Assembly: GCA_937927975.1 (NCBI GenBank)
Contig: CALEZT010000261.1
Coordinates: forward strand, 1-30,775
Source of the DNA: an uncultured Phycisphaerales bacterium
GTDB taxonomy: Bacteria; Planctomycetota; Phycisphaerae; Sedimentisphaerales; Anaerobacaceae
Reading direction: 5' to 3'
Length of the DNA: 30,775 nt
Both the position numbers and the translations under genes were made by a program. Positions 8,642 to 17,806 of the stretch are shown here, in pieces. Below the pieces are notes generated by a model. It did no database searches. It saw only the letters and a list, made by a program, of their open reading frames with translations, and was not told where the DNA came from. Within the stretch, counting starts at the first letter, position 1. Each line of letters begins with the position of its first letter.

Positions 8642-11600
8642 TTATTCCTGCGCGGCTGCGACGCGCATGTTTCCATCTTCGTACCGGACCGAGATGCTCC
8701 GACCTTTCTTCGTCGACACGCGGGCCAGCATGCCGTTCGAGTCATACCCATAGTTCAACACTTCGACGGGCTGAACCTGTCCTGCCTCCAGCACACGGAC
8801 CGCCGCAATCCTCGTCTGGGAAGGTCCGTCCTGCCAGTCGATCCTGGCCGTATGGCTACCCTGCTTGACGGCGGTGAGCACCTTGCATTCGCGTCCATCG
8901 ATCGACCGCGTGCCGTACTCGTATTCCACCGTGTAGCCGGAAATCTTCTTGCTGTGCGACTTCGATCCGACCTTGAAGCTCACGTCGCGGTCTGGTCGCA
9001 GCGTCATACGTCTCAAGTCGCCTTCCGGGTCAAATACGAACTGCGCTCCCAAGACATCCTCCAGGACCCAGACGCCATCGGACCGCCGGATCAGGCTCTC
9101 CGCCAGACCACCCTTGTCTTTCGGCACGTACGCGTACTTGCCGGACTCGTCCTTTTCCAGGGTCAGGGTCTCGCGTATTCCCGAAAGGACATTCACCATG
9201 GTCACATGCTGCGGAAGCAAACGAGGATTCGACAGGGACGACGGCGTCTCCGTTTCGAGCTGGAAAGGAACGAGCAGATGCCAGCCCTTGCCGAACTGGG
9301 CCTTCGTCTGCAGCTCAGGATTGTAGTACCGGACAAGTTCCAGCCGCGGCGTGACCAACCGCCAGCCATCCTCTTGGGACCCCTCGCGTTTCCCTGCCGA
9401 CTCTTGGTATTCATCGGAAAAGGTCAGATCCGTCTGGATGGTGTCCCCTTCTCCAGGGGTGCTGAACAGTTTCAGAGTGTTCTCCGATGCCACAGTGTAC
9501 GCCGTATCGTTGACGCTGAACACAACCGGCCCCTGTTTGCCAGAGGCACTGGAGGAATCAGACAACAACAGATTCTCTGCTTCCTGCAGATTCGGGTCCT
9601 GGCGGTAGCAGTCCCTATTTCTCAATGCTTTGTCCAACTGAAGCTCAACACCGCCATAGATCATCACATACCACCTGTAGTCCGATTGTTTGACTAACTG
9701 ATCGACCTCGTCAATGGAATCCTCCATGAGGATGATCTCGCGGTTTGCCAAAAGGAACCATAGCATGGGCACGCGATGTTCCCGGAAGTAGGTACACAAA
9801 CTGACCAATTGAGCATATTCAAAGAGATCCCTGAAGATGGGATACTTCGCAGCCACGGAGTCGTAGTTGTCCGTGAGCCACCGGGCAAAGAGCTCATTTG
9901 CCTCATTCTTTTCGCTCTTGGGGTTGATATTAAGGTATTCCGTCTGGCAGGTCATGCGTCCGCTGGAGAGCAACAGCATGTTGCTGGACCGCTGGAATGT
10001 GAGTCCTTCAGGCACAAACCAGAAACGACTGGGACGATCTGAGATCGGCTTATCCTGCAGTTTCTGCGTGAATTCATCTGGTGAATAGAAGCCATCCACA
10101 TCAGGGCGATGAGTGCCGACGGCCCAGCGTTTCATCAAGTGGTCTGTCTCGCGCATGACACGCCCAAGATCTGTGTTGCGAACTTGGCCAATATACCGAA
10201 CTTGGTGTGTCTCCCCGTGCTCACGGAAGCCCTTGCTCACGGGATCGATGGATATCCCAGGCCCTTCAACGCTCAAGTATGTCGCCCACATCGCTGTGGC
10301 GAAACGCTGCAGCTTCGTGAAATCGATGACGCCGACGCTGTTCTGAAACACGAGTGACACGTTGCCCGGGTGAAGCGCACCGTTGTCGCCCTCTAACGTC
10401 GCCGAGGTGTTGAGCATAACGCCGCCAACATCCGGACGACGCGACATCGGCAACATGTCAATCGAGCCAGTTCGAGGCGGAGTATACGATGAAGAACGAA
10501 GTCGGCCTAAATCGGGCAAGTCACCAACGAGCGGTTCCTGAGAATTGTAGAACCCCTCCATCATTGAACCGGGCCTGGGAGTGTAGCCTCTAGTGATACT
10601 GCCGAGAGTCTTCTGGCTCTCGTAGTCTGCGAGTGGATTGCCCAATGATCGGAAGCTCGCCGGCCGAATATCAACGACGGTCTGGCCTGATTTCGGAGTC
10701 TTGATCCCAAGTGGATCGCGACTGATCGTGACGGACCTCGGGTCAAGAACGGACTTGTTGTACTTATCCAAGTGAGTTGTGCCCCTCAGAACGAGGCCAG
10801 CGCCGGAAACACGAGAACACACGATACCTATATTCGCAGTTGAGACCTCAATCGTTGTGGCATTGACTGGCAGCTGTTCCATTCGCCTACTGAACATATT
10901 GTGCTCCAAACCTGCCGTGAGAACATCTATACGGTGTCGCGTGAATGCGTCGAGTGTTAGTCCGGATCTGTAATTCGGATTGACGCCGGTTCCGGGTGCT
11001 GGATCGATCATATACTGTCGGCCCAACTGTTCCCCCCAGATCTCATGCACCCCATCGCCACGAAGGTGGATATTCACAATATTAGCTTCCGCTAACTCGA
11101 CTCGCTGTTGCGTTATCTCTCCAAATAGCGTCGGATCTCTGTAGGATTTTGTCCCACCACCCAGACCCAGTGGGGCTGAGTTGAATACATACGCTTTAAC
11201 TCCTGTATGAAGACTCACAAATTGGGCCAGCGCTCCGCCCAAGGAGTGACCTGTAAGAACGATAGATGTGTTCTTGTCACGGTCTGCTACCCTTATGAAT
11301 GACTCCGCAACCTTCATGGCGTCTCTATATTGAGCGGGCAGTGGTTCTCCTCGGAAGCCCGTGTAGAGCTCCTGGTGAAAGTTTGTTAACCAGTCCCTCA
11401 AGTCGATCATACCTCCGCGGGTGCGATCGCGGATTTCGGTTCCTGCAAAAGCGAGAACCTGCTCGATTCTGCCATTCGGATTCTTGCGCTCAAACAGCGT
11501 CCAGTTCAGACCACTGTCCATGTAACCGGATTGCTTCCATTCCCAGAGACCTTCACTTACATTTCCAAAGGGTTCCATCCTGTCTGATCGGTAGGCCGCT

Positions 11601-12763
11601 TCGTTTAGCTTGGACAAATCGATAGCCCTCTGTAAATCGCGCGCGGGTAGTCCAGCGCGCGAGGAAGAGTGCCCAGCATCGTAGTACGTGCCTAGTGAGA
11701 AACCTGTGTTCACGGCCTCTTGTAGAACCGGTATTATACCTTGGTTCGATGCGGGGGTCACTATGCCAAGTGGCTTCAACGAGTCGGCAGCATCGAAGTG
11801 TGGCCCCACAGGGTCCCAACCGGAAATAGGCTCGCGAAACTCCTGAGCTGTAACGGTTTTGTCAATGCGACTCTCAACAATCCGATTCCCTGAGTACCTG
11901 AGACGTGTGACAGAACATAACGTGCGTCCTGATAGACATTTGGTCCATGAGGCTGCTATGCGAGTCTGGTCCGCACCACCTTCCTTATGTTCAATAGCAT
12001 ATATCGTCAAATCAGGATGTTCCACCAGCAATCTGCAGGCCACCTCTATGCGACCAATTGACATGGCAGGCGTCACAGAACCTTCAGTAACAAACAGACG
12101 CACCTGTGTACTGTTCAAAGTCGATAGCATAGGACGGGTCTCCGCAAGGGACGCGCGGCCGTCGACCAAATCGACCCGACGGAAGGAGTCTGCGTAGCGT
12201 TTCCATTGACCGGCCGCTCTGGCGAACGCTCCGCAGCCGCTGTCGGCCATGGCCGCGGTGATGCGACACGTCTGTTCTCGTTCCCGAAGATCTTTCAGCA
12301 ACTCCCCGATTGCCCGATAGCTCATCCGGGCAAAGCGATCGGTGTGGGCATTTTCCTCCCACGCCATGTTGGCGTTGGAGGGTCGCGGCGTTTCCTGCAG
12401 CAGGCGAATCTCGAACAGTGTCGCCTCATTGGTCGTGGCGATGTGCACTCGGTCTATCAGCACGGCCGAGAGTCCTCGTACCCAGGCATTTTCCTGTCCC
12501 TGGGACATCTTCTCGAGCTCGTTCCCGCGAGGCATGGGCACCAGGACCTGCTGGATGGGAGCGGTGCCTGCCATAATGCCGCCCAGAAGCTTGCCGTCGG
12601 CGCCTTGGACGTTGAACGCATCTCCGATTCTGAGCCTGGGAGACCAAGATTCGTTGCGCCCGCTATCCGATACGATCAACTCCAGCGTGCCGCACATCCC
12701 GACCTCGATACCAGAGAGGACAAGCAATGTCGTCAGCATGACCAGTCTCATTCTCGCACGCAT
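8642..12763 (-). CDS. large secreted protein with class-3-lipase-like domain and Rhs/YD-like tail
   Basis: The 1373-residue product starts at an ATG at 12763 behind GGGAG; a GTG at 12829 lacks such support. A Sec signal peptide (MLTTLLVLSGIEVGMCG region) is followed by an unrecognised N-terminal part. An alpha/beta-hydrolase domain lies at about 380-625, with LAFAGTEIRD and the nucleophile elbow GHSLGG (Ser about 507). A candidate Asp is in LRGDGVHE (about 570) and a candidate His in FTRHRID (about 610), the class 3 lipase order. The last 250 or so residues (YYNPELQTKAQFGKGWHLLV, then LNYGYDSNGMLARVSTKKG) look like the start of an Rhs/YD-repeat shell, but no complete shell, core motif or toxin tip follows. 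Its role could be an envelope or secreted lipase or an effector-like protein. The middle part has visibly lower GC than both ends. Confidence 0.8.
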   Translation of the reverse strand: MRARMRLVMLTTLLVLSGIEVGMCGTLELIVSDSGRNESWSPRLRIGDAFNVQGADGKLLGGIMAGTAPIQQVLVPMPRGNELEKMSQGQENAWVRGLSAVLIDRVHIATTNEATLFEIRLLQETPRPSNANMAWEENAHTDRFARMSYRAIGELLKDLREREQTCRITAAMADSGCGAFARAAGQWKRYADSFRRVDLVDGRASLAETRPMLSTLNSTQVRLFVTEGSVTPAMSIGRIEVACRLLVEHPDLTIYAIEHKEGGADQTRIAASWTKCLSGRTLCSVTRLRYSGNRIVESRIDKTVTAQEFREPISGWDPVGPHFDAADSLKPLGIVTPASNQGIIPVLQEAVNTGFSLGTYYDAGHSSSRAGLPARDLQRAIDLSKLNEAAYRSDRMEPFGNVSEGLWEWKQSGYMDSGLNWTLFERKNPNGRIEQVLAFAGTEIRDRTRGGMIDLRDWLTNFHQELYTGFRGEPLPAQYRDAMKVAESFIRVADRDKNTSIVLTGHSLGGALAQFVSLHTGVKAYVFNSAPLGLGGGTKSYRDPTLFGEITQQRVELAEANIVNIHLRGDGVHEIWGEQLGRQYMIDPAPGTGVNPNYRSGLTLDAFTRHRIDVLTAGLEHNMFSRRMEQLPVNATTIEVSTANIGIVCSRVSGAGLVLRGTTHLDKYNKSVLDPRSVTISRDPLGIKTPKSGQTVVDIRPASFRSLGNPLADYESQKTLGSITRGYTPRPGSMMEGFYNSQEPLVGDLPDLGRLRSSSYTPPRTGSIDMLPMSRRPDVGGVMLNTSATLEGDNGALHPGNVSLVFQNSVGVIDFTKLQRFATAMWATYLSVEGPGISIDPVSKGFREHGETHQVRYIGQVRNTDLGRVMRETDHLMKRWAVGTHRPDVDGFYSPDEFTQKLQDKPISDRPSRFWFVPEGLTFQRSSNMLLLSSGRMTCQTEYLNINPKSEKNEANELFARWLTDNYDSVAAKYPIFRDLFEYAQLVSLCTYFREHRVPMLWFLLANREIILMEDSIDEVDQLVKQSDYRWYVMIYGGVELQLDKALRNRDCYRQDPNLQEAENLLLSDSSSASGKQGPVVFSVNDTAYTVASENTLKLFSTPGEGDTIQTDLTFSDEYQESAGKREGSQEDGWRLVTPRLELVRYYNPELQTKAQFGKGWHLLVPFQLETETPSSLSNPRLLPQHVTMVNVLSGIRETLTLEKDESGKYAYVPKDKGGLAESLIRRSDGVWVLEDVLGAQFVFDPEGDLRRMTLRPDRDVSFKVGSKSHSKKISGYTVEYEYGTRSIDGRECKVLTAVKQGSHTARIDWQDGPSQTRIAAVRVLEAGQVQPVEVLNYGYDSNGMLARVSTKKGRSISVRYEDGNMRVAAAQE

Positions 12764-12919
12764 AGCTGTACTCCCACTGTTGCACTTCGAAAAGCTGCCG
12801 ACAAAGAACAGCGCCCACGCCCATTCCACCTACACGCCATCAAAGAACGCCAGCGTAGCGCCGAGCCGGGTACCCGTTTCCGAGCGGTGCAAATCGGCGT
12901 AGAGGCAGCCTACTCTCGG

Positions 12920-14083
12920 TTACTTGCCACCATTACTCCGGAGCACTTCCACAACTTCTTCCCAGTCGTACTCGCGGGCCAGATCCATCGGCGTGAAACC
13001 AATGTCATTCTCGACGTCGATCTTGGCTCCGTTTTCGATCAGTAGGGAGGCCGTGATGCTGTGGCCGCTCTTGGCCGCCAGGTGAAGGGGCGTATATCCG
13101 CCTTGACGTTTCACGTTGATCTTCTCACGGGCCCCGTGCTCCAGCAACAATCGGGCGAGGTCGGGGTCGCCGTTGTAGGCGGCCGCGTGGAGTGGCGTGA
13201 ATCCGTCCTGATTCGCCGCATTGACGTCGGCACCCTTGCCAAGGAGGACTTTGGCCACCTCCGGGCAACTGGCGATCGATGCGACCAAGAGCGGCGTCGC
13301 CCCCATGTCATGACGGGCGTCCACCTCGGCGCCCTTCTCAAGTAGAAGGGTCACCAGCTCGACATGGTCCTGCTGGGCCGCCCGGTGCAGCGGGGTCAAC
13401 CCGATCGGCCCTCGCGAGTTCACGTTCGCACCGGACTCGATCAGCACTTTGGCCATGTCCTGGCTGCCCTTTTCAGCAGCTATGTGCAGCGGACTGAATA
13501 CCTCCATGCCGAAATCCAGCTTGGCCTTGGCTTTGACGAGCCGGGCGACCATCTCCGCATTCCCCTGCAGCACGGCAATGTGAATCGCGGTGTATCCCTT
13601 GTCAAAACCGTTGTTCAAAGCCACATCGGGATTGGCACTCGGTTGGGCCAGCAGCCGATCCACCACTTCCAGATGACTGTTCTGCACTGCCACATGCAAA
13701 GGCGTCGCACCGACCTGGGCTTCCTGCGCATTCGGATTCGCGCCTCCACCCAGCAGGAGATCGACGATCTCGACAGTCCCTGACTCCGCGGCCAGATGCA
13801 GCGGAGTGATCTTCAACGTAGGTTCGGCAACGTTGGCATCGGCACCTTCTGCCAGAAGCGATCGGACCTGAGCAACATCACCCTTGGCGGTAGCAACGTG
13901 CAGTGGTGACCACACGATAGAAGGTGACTCACTACTAACGTCCCCTGGGGACACGTCATTCCCCTGCCCGATTGCAGAATTAGCTGGCGATGCCGCCGAC
14001 TTCTGTGAGGAAGAGCAACCGCCGAAACAGATGGTCATACAAACAAGTGAAGCAACCCACCCTATGGTTCTTACCTGACTCAT
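12920..14083 (-). CDS. ankyrin-repeat lipoprotein
   Basis: The 387-residue lipoprotein starts at MSQVRTIGW (14083), chosen because it gives a clean signal peptide ending TICFGGC; longer starts would overlap the preceding gene. After a Ser-rich linker, about ten ankyrin repeats fill the rest of the protein (TPLHLAAESG, SPLHIAAEKG, TPLHAAAYNG and similar), each about 33 residues. One longer unit (LNNGFDKGYTAIHIAVLQG) carries an insertion. Ankyrin arrays bind proteins; here the array would sit outside the cytoplasmic membrane, anchored by lipid. In this position it may act as an immunity or scaffold protein for the neighbouring lipase/Rhs-like product 156 bases downstream, which is an inference from order only. 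Confidence 0.88.
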   Translation of the reverse strand: MSQVRTIGWVASLVCMTICFGGCSSSQKSAASPANSAIGQGNDVSPGDVSSESPSIVWSPLHVATAKGDVAQVRSLLAEGADANVAEPTLKITPLHLAAESGTVEIVDLLLGGGANPNAQEAQVGATPLHVAVQNSHLEVVDRLLAQPSANPDVALNNGFDKGYTAIHIAVLQGNAEMVARLVKAKAKLDFGMEVFSPLHIAAEKGSQDMAKVLIESGANVNSRGPIGLTPLHRAAQQDHVELVTLLLEKGAEVDARHDMGATPLLVASIASCPEVAKVLLGKGADVNAANQDGFTPLHAAAYNGDPDLARLLLEHGAREKINVKRQGGYTPLHLAAKSGHSITASLLIENGAKIDVENDIGFTPMDLAREYDWEEVVEVLRSNGGK

Positions 14084-14138
14084 CGCTGAACACCATCGTT
14101 CGCCTGCCTGCCGGCAAGACGACCATTGGAATCTGCCT

Positions 14139-14711
14139 TTACTTCTTCTTGACGGGGAATTTCTTAAGAACACCACTCAGACACTTGGATACATCCTTCG
14201 GGCTACTGCCACTCCCTTCCCATGCCAGTTTCCCAGCCTCTCGATCGAATAGAAGGAGAGTAAGTTCGTTGTACTCGACATCAGCGACCTCGGCCATATT
14301 CTCCACGACGGGCACCAAGACCCAACGCGTTCTACCCGAACCTATTTTTCGGATTTGGTCCACGTTGGCGAAGGGGATTTGACCAGGGGTCAAACTGGTT
14401 AGATTCGCGGAAGTGTCCGCATCAAGACATTCGTACCCCTTCTTGCCCAAGGAGCGATTGATTCTCTTCGGTAACCCTTTGGTCGTCTTCGCGAAGTCGA
14501 CTTTCTCTTGCACTACCCTGCGGCCATCCAGGACAGGAAGGACTTCAATCTGTTGCACTTGACTCGTACTAAAGGACTCTTGCTGACTTGTTATTACCGC
14601 GGTGGGAACCATTGCCCGCGCCATGTCCACCATGGTGGAAGCGCATCCCATTGCCCCCACACTGATCGCCATCAACGCAATAGATATTCCATGAGTAAGG
14701 ATTCTCTTCAT
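14139..14711 (-). CDS. small lipoprotein, paralogue of the next upstream gene
   Basis: The 190-residue product starts at an ATG behind AGGTGACAT. The signal peptide ends SVGAMGC. The body contains QIEVLPVLDGR, RWVLVPVVEN and LLLFDREAGKLAWEG, which line up in the same order with the lipoprotein at 14814-15476 (RIVVLPFIDNR, RWILVPVIDN, YLFDKETGELLWKG). The opening VLP.LD.R strand resembles the CsgG/LpoB/PelC-type lipoprotein fold, a weak impression rather than an assignment. It lies between its paralogue and the ankyrin lipoprotein on the same strand. Confidence 0.82.
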   Translation of the reverse strand: MKRILTHGISIALMAISVGAMGCASTMVDMARAMVPTAVITSQQESFSTSQVQQIEVLPVLDGRRVVQEKVDFAKTTKGLPKRINRSLGKKGYECLDADTSANLTSLTPGQIPFANVDQIRKIGSGRTRWVLVPVVENMAEVADVEYNELTLLLFDREAGKLAWEGSGSSPKDVSKCLSGVLKKFPVKKK

Positions 14712-14813
14712 ATGTCACCTATTCACCCAATTCTTTTTCGGATGCCCATCTTGGTAGATTTGTTCGTACGACAACCGCGACGGTTTAACGTCTGTGGAAG
14801 ATTATGCTCACGC

Positions 14814-15476
14814 CTATTCTGGCAACACGTTTGGCGTCGTCTTCTTGTCGAAACCCCCAACGCTCTGGTTGCATGCAAATTGTAGAGCACTCTCCTCCAT
14901 AGTCGATCTCCCCATCATAGCAACCGGGACAATCCCCGCGCTCATAACACCACCCCCCACTCCTTTCCATAGTAATTCTCCTGTCTCCTTGTCAAACAGG
15001 TACATTGACATCTTAGCCTTCGCTTCCACTCTGATAATGATGTTCTGAAAGGTCAGGTTGTCGATTACGGGAACGAGTATCCAGCGATCCGTATCCGGCC
15101 CCAGTTCTTTGACCCAACTGGAGTCCACAGACGAAGGATCCACTGAGTCTGTGTCCTTCGACTGGCTGTCCGGCCTGGGCAGATCGGCGACAGAATACCT
15201 AGATATGGATCCGATATCGCTGCTTGCGACGACGCGATAACCCTTACCAAACTTGAGTCCAGAGAAGAGCATTGTCTCCGCACTGACGCACACCTCATCC
15301 CAATCGTTCTTAGGATCCGGCTTTTCACGATTGTCGATGAACGGCAATACCACGATGCGGTCGATTTTCTGAGGATCAAAGGATGCGCTTCTGTACTTGC
15401 TCTTTGGAACCGCGCATCCCACAAGGAACACCATAGTTACAGAAATGAGAAGGCAGGTCATTCTTCTTACGTTCAT
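14814..15476 (-). CDS. small lipoprotein, paralogue of the next downstream gene
   Basis: The 220-residue product starts at MNVRRMTC (15476) behind GGGAGAA; a longer frame exists upstream but has no comparable site. The signal peptide ends TMVFLVGC. It shares three blocks in order with the 190-residue neighbour (VLPFIDNR, RWILVPVIDN, LFDKETGELLWKG). It differs by an acidic, Ser/Asp-rich insertion (DSQSKDTDSVDPSSVDSS) and a longer C-terminus. The two probably arose by tandem duplication. Function unknown. Confidence 0.82.
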   Translation of the reverse strand: MNVRRMTCLLISVTMVFLVGCAVPKSKYRSASFDPQKIDRIVVLPFIDNREKPDPKNDWDEVCVSAETMLFSGLKFGKGYRVVASSDIGSISRYSVADLPRPDSQSKDTDSVDPSSVDSSWVKELGPDTDRWILVPVIDNLTFQNIIIRVEAKAKMSMYLFDKETGELLWKGVGGGVMSAGIVPVAMMGRSTMEESALQFACNQSVGGFDKKTTPNVLPE

Positions 15477-15550
15477 GTTGTTCTCCCATACCATACACAA
15501 ACCACAAGTTAAACACGTGCCACGACGCAGTGTCGGATACTTCCAAATGA

Positions 15551-16933
15551 CTATTGGGCTTCCGGATGAAACGCCTTCAGCGTTTCGATTCTCTCGTCCA
15601 GGCCCGGCTTCATATTGATCAGATTGGACCGACACAACTCGCTTCGTCCCTCGGCTTCCACCTGGGACTTCTTGAGAATGGAAAGCATGTCCACGCTAGC
15701 ATTCGCGTCGTACTTCGCGGCATATAGCATCTTTGTCCCATTCTTGTCGGCACGAAGCTCGATATCGGCAGAATACCCGCTAATCATGCCCATCTCCAGA
15801 TGATCGGCTTCTCGCTCAGCGAGGCTCCTTCCTCCGGCGCGCGCAATGTCTGTCGCTATTGCTGTCCCGAGGCTTGAGCTCCCTCCAAACATAGCTACGG
15901 CCACATCGCCAAGTGCGGCCGCAACGCGGATCGTGTTTGCGGATGCTTCTCCCGCCCCCTTCACCTTCAATCGATTGATGACGTCGTGATGAGCCAAGTG
16001 ATCCAACTCATGCGCCAAGACCGCCGCGACCTCGTCTTCGCTCTCCAGGCAATCCAGCAGTCCGGATGCCACGAAGATGTCCCCATTGGGCAGAGCAAAT
16101 GCATTCAGTTGTCTTGAGTTCACGACGATAACGCGAGTAGGCAGGGCCTGTAGGTCTGAAGCGTTTTTGAGGCGACGTACAATCCCTTCCAGCCAGAGCG
16201 TCGCCTCAGGGCAATCCACTGTGAGCAGATCCACCTGCATGCGTTTTGAAAGCCAGTCGCCGAGCTGATCCTCCAATTCTGCATACCGATAACGTTTCTT
16301 GTCGGGCAGCTCCGTGATGTCATCTGCGTGCTCCGCATCCTTCGGAGAGTTGAACCCGACAAACTTTGCATGCCACGTCGGCTGGCTAAGCTGTACCTGA
16401 ACCTGCGAACGAAGCAACTCCGAGATACTTTGGCCCTGGGAGAGTCTTCCGGTCGAAGGACTTATGTCGGCAACAATGACTTCTGTGTCGTGAGTGTCCT
16501 CGTTCTCTCTAACGCCCACAGCGAGCCACCGTTCATTGAATCCTCCAAATGTGGTTGTGCGAACTTCGTTTTCAGGTGAAAGGTTCTGCTCCCGTGCCTT
16601 CACGACCAGCATGACACATTGGGAATCGTCGGACTGCATGGAGAGAATACCGTCGTATTGAGACACGACAGTCAAGACAGAACCCCGCACCTCCTGGTAT
16701 GGCTTCGCAAAAGCCCAGGCATCACCATTCTCGCGAAGCGTCGCATATGTCAGTTCAGGAAGGCTGGACAGGCCGGCACGATAGTAGGCATCGTATGCCC
16801 CCCTCTTGCCGGAAACACTTCGTCCTGAACCGCCGCATCCGTAAAGTAGAAGAACGCTTGCCGCCAGCACTGACCATCGACCTGCCGTGCGGACGTATCG
16901 ATTAATTCGACTGCACTGCTTGACTGGGCACAT
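15551..16933 (-). CDS. M48-family zinc metalloprotease lipoprotein
   Basis: The 460-residue product starts at an ATG at 16933 behind AAGGGGA, overlapping the preceding gene by 32 bases. The signal peptide ends VLLLYGC. An N-terminal region of about 150 residues resembles the module in neighbouring lipoproteins (DAWAFAKPYQEV; LTVVSQYDGILSM). The M48 domain follows from about 225. FALPNGDIFVASGLLDCLES leads into VLAHELDHLAHHD with zinc ligands and catalytic Glu in HELDH (about 308-312), and the third ligand lies in EREAD (about 373). Members act as envelope quality-control or processing proteases (BepA/LoiP-like). All key residues are present, so it is probably active, unlike the related protein at 1264-2220. 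Confidence 0.92.
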   Translation of the reverse strand: MCPVKQCSRINRYVRTAGRWSVLAASVLLLYGCGGSGRSVSGKRGAYDAYYRAGLSSLPELTYATLRENGDAWAFAKPYQEVRGSVLTVVSQYDGILSMQSDDSQCVMLVVKAREQNLSPENEVRTTTFGGFNERWLAVGVRENEDTHDTEVIVADISPSTGRLSQGQSISELLRSQVQVQLSQPTWHAKFVGFNSPKDAEHADDITELPDKKRYRYAELEDQLGDWLSKRMQVDLLTVDCPEATLWLEGIVRRLKNASDLQALPTRVIVVNSRQLNAFALPNGDIFVASGLLDCLESEDEVAAVLAHELDHLAHHDVINRLKVKGAGEASANTIRVAAALGDVAVAMFGGSSSLGTAIATDIARAGGRSLAEREADHLEMGMISGYSADIELRADKNGTKMLYAAKYDANASVDMLSILKKSQVEAEGRSELCRSNLINMKPGLDERIETLKAFHPEAQ

Positions 16934-17465
16934 AAGCAATCCCCTTAGCCGCGAGTTCCTTGCTCACAAGATCATGAAACAAATGGGCAAACTCACCCCG
17001 GGAGTGAACCATCAAAGGGCAAGTAAGACGGCCATAATACGAACGACGCACGCGCATCTTCGAACCCTCGCCGAACGGACTGAGCATCACAGTGGTGATT
17101 GCAAGTCCCCCGTCCCCCACTTCCTTCACCTCGGATCTCCGCAAGATCACAAAGGGAGATTCCTCGGGATCTTTCTTCTTTCGCCGTCGCCCCGCGTCAG
17201 GTCCCACCTCCAAGTGTTCGACCCATGTCACGATCTGATTGTCGGAGTCTTTGACGAGGACACGGCCATACTGACCGACGTGCAGATCAACAGCCTTCTT
17301 GACGGCGACCCATGCCTCCGCTGGTGATGTGGCATACAGGTATGTCTCCGGCCAGAAAGGCTGCAATTGCTCCTTTGCGGCACCCAGATTGCTTGAACAC
17401 CCCGTAAGAACCAGCAATAGGAGCAGCACAAGAAGCACAGTGACTTTCTTCGAACATGCTTTCAT
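16902..17465 (-). CDS. lipoprotein of unknown function, first gene of the locus
   Basis: The 187-residue product starts at MKACSKKVT (17465) behind AAGGTGA. The signal peptide is strongly hydrophobic (VLLVLLLLLVLTGC). The mature part has YLYATSPAEAWVAVKKAVD, NQIVTWVEHLEVG, a basic patch RRRKKKD, and later TTVMLSPFGEGSKMRVRR. The order of an AW-containing helix, a VTW/VVS-type strand and a charged loop resembles parts of the M48 protein next door and of the lipoprotein at 147-1280. It overlaps the M48 gene by 32 bases, indicating coupled translation. No database family is assigned here. Confidence 0.78.
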   Translation of the reverse strand: MKACSKKVTVLLVLLLLLVLTGCSSNLGAAKEQLQPFWPETYLYATSPAEAWVAVKKAVDLHVGQYGRVLVKDSDNQIVTWVEHLEVGPDAGRRRKKKDPEESPFVILRRSEVKEVGDGGLAITTVMLSPFGEGSKMRVRRSYYGRLTCPLMVHSRGEFAHLFHDLVSKELAAKGIAYVPSQAVQSN

Positions 17466-17806
17466 TAGAGTCACCTTTAACTTTTCCACCAAGTTGAACG
17501 TTGAGCCCTGCATACAACAGGCAAAGCAACTCACGACAATCAATCTTGCCTATGGTTCAACATAAGACTCGGATCAGATGTAGGGTCCTCTGTACGTACT
17601 TGGATGACTCTCATTCGATCGTCTCTCCGGCCTGACGTCCGCCATCAGTATGTTAGTCCGGAATCACACTCGACGTAGGCGTACCGCCCTGTAAAGCAGG
17701 TGTCCCGTACGTACCACAGTGTGCAATTGAGATCAGAAAGCTCCCTCATTCGCCCCAGCCAACATTTGCCACGCGTGTGTTCCATATGGACTTCCTTGGC
17801 AGGAAT
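17466..17806. other. intergenic region upstream of the envelope locus
   Basis: About 340 bases lie between the first lipoprotein gene of the locus and the small remnant reading frame. The leader next to 17465 carries the AAGGTGA ribosome binding site. I see no clear promoter pair, no RNA gene and no strong hairpin. The locus promoter is expected here on the minus strand. Confidence 0.4.

Noticed and set aside
17544..17806. Possible tRNA in the intergenic stretch
   Set aside because: A short piece (GTAAAGCAGGTGTCCCG) looked T-arm-like, but no cloverleaf, CCA-proximal stem or anticodon arm could be drawn.
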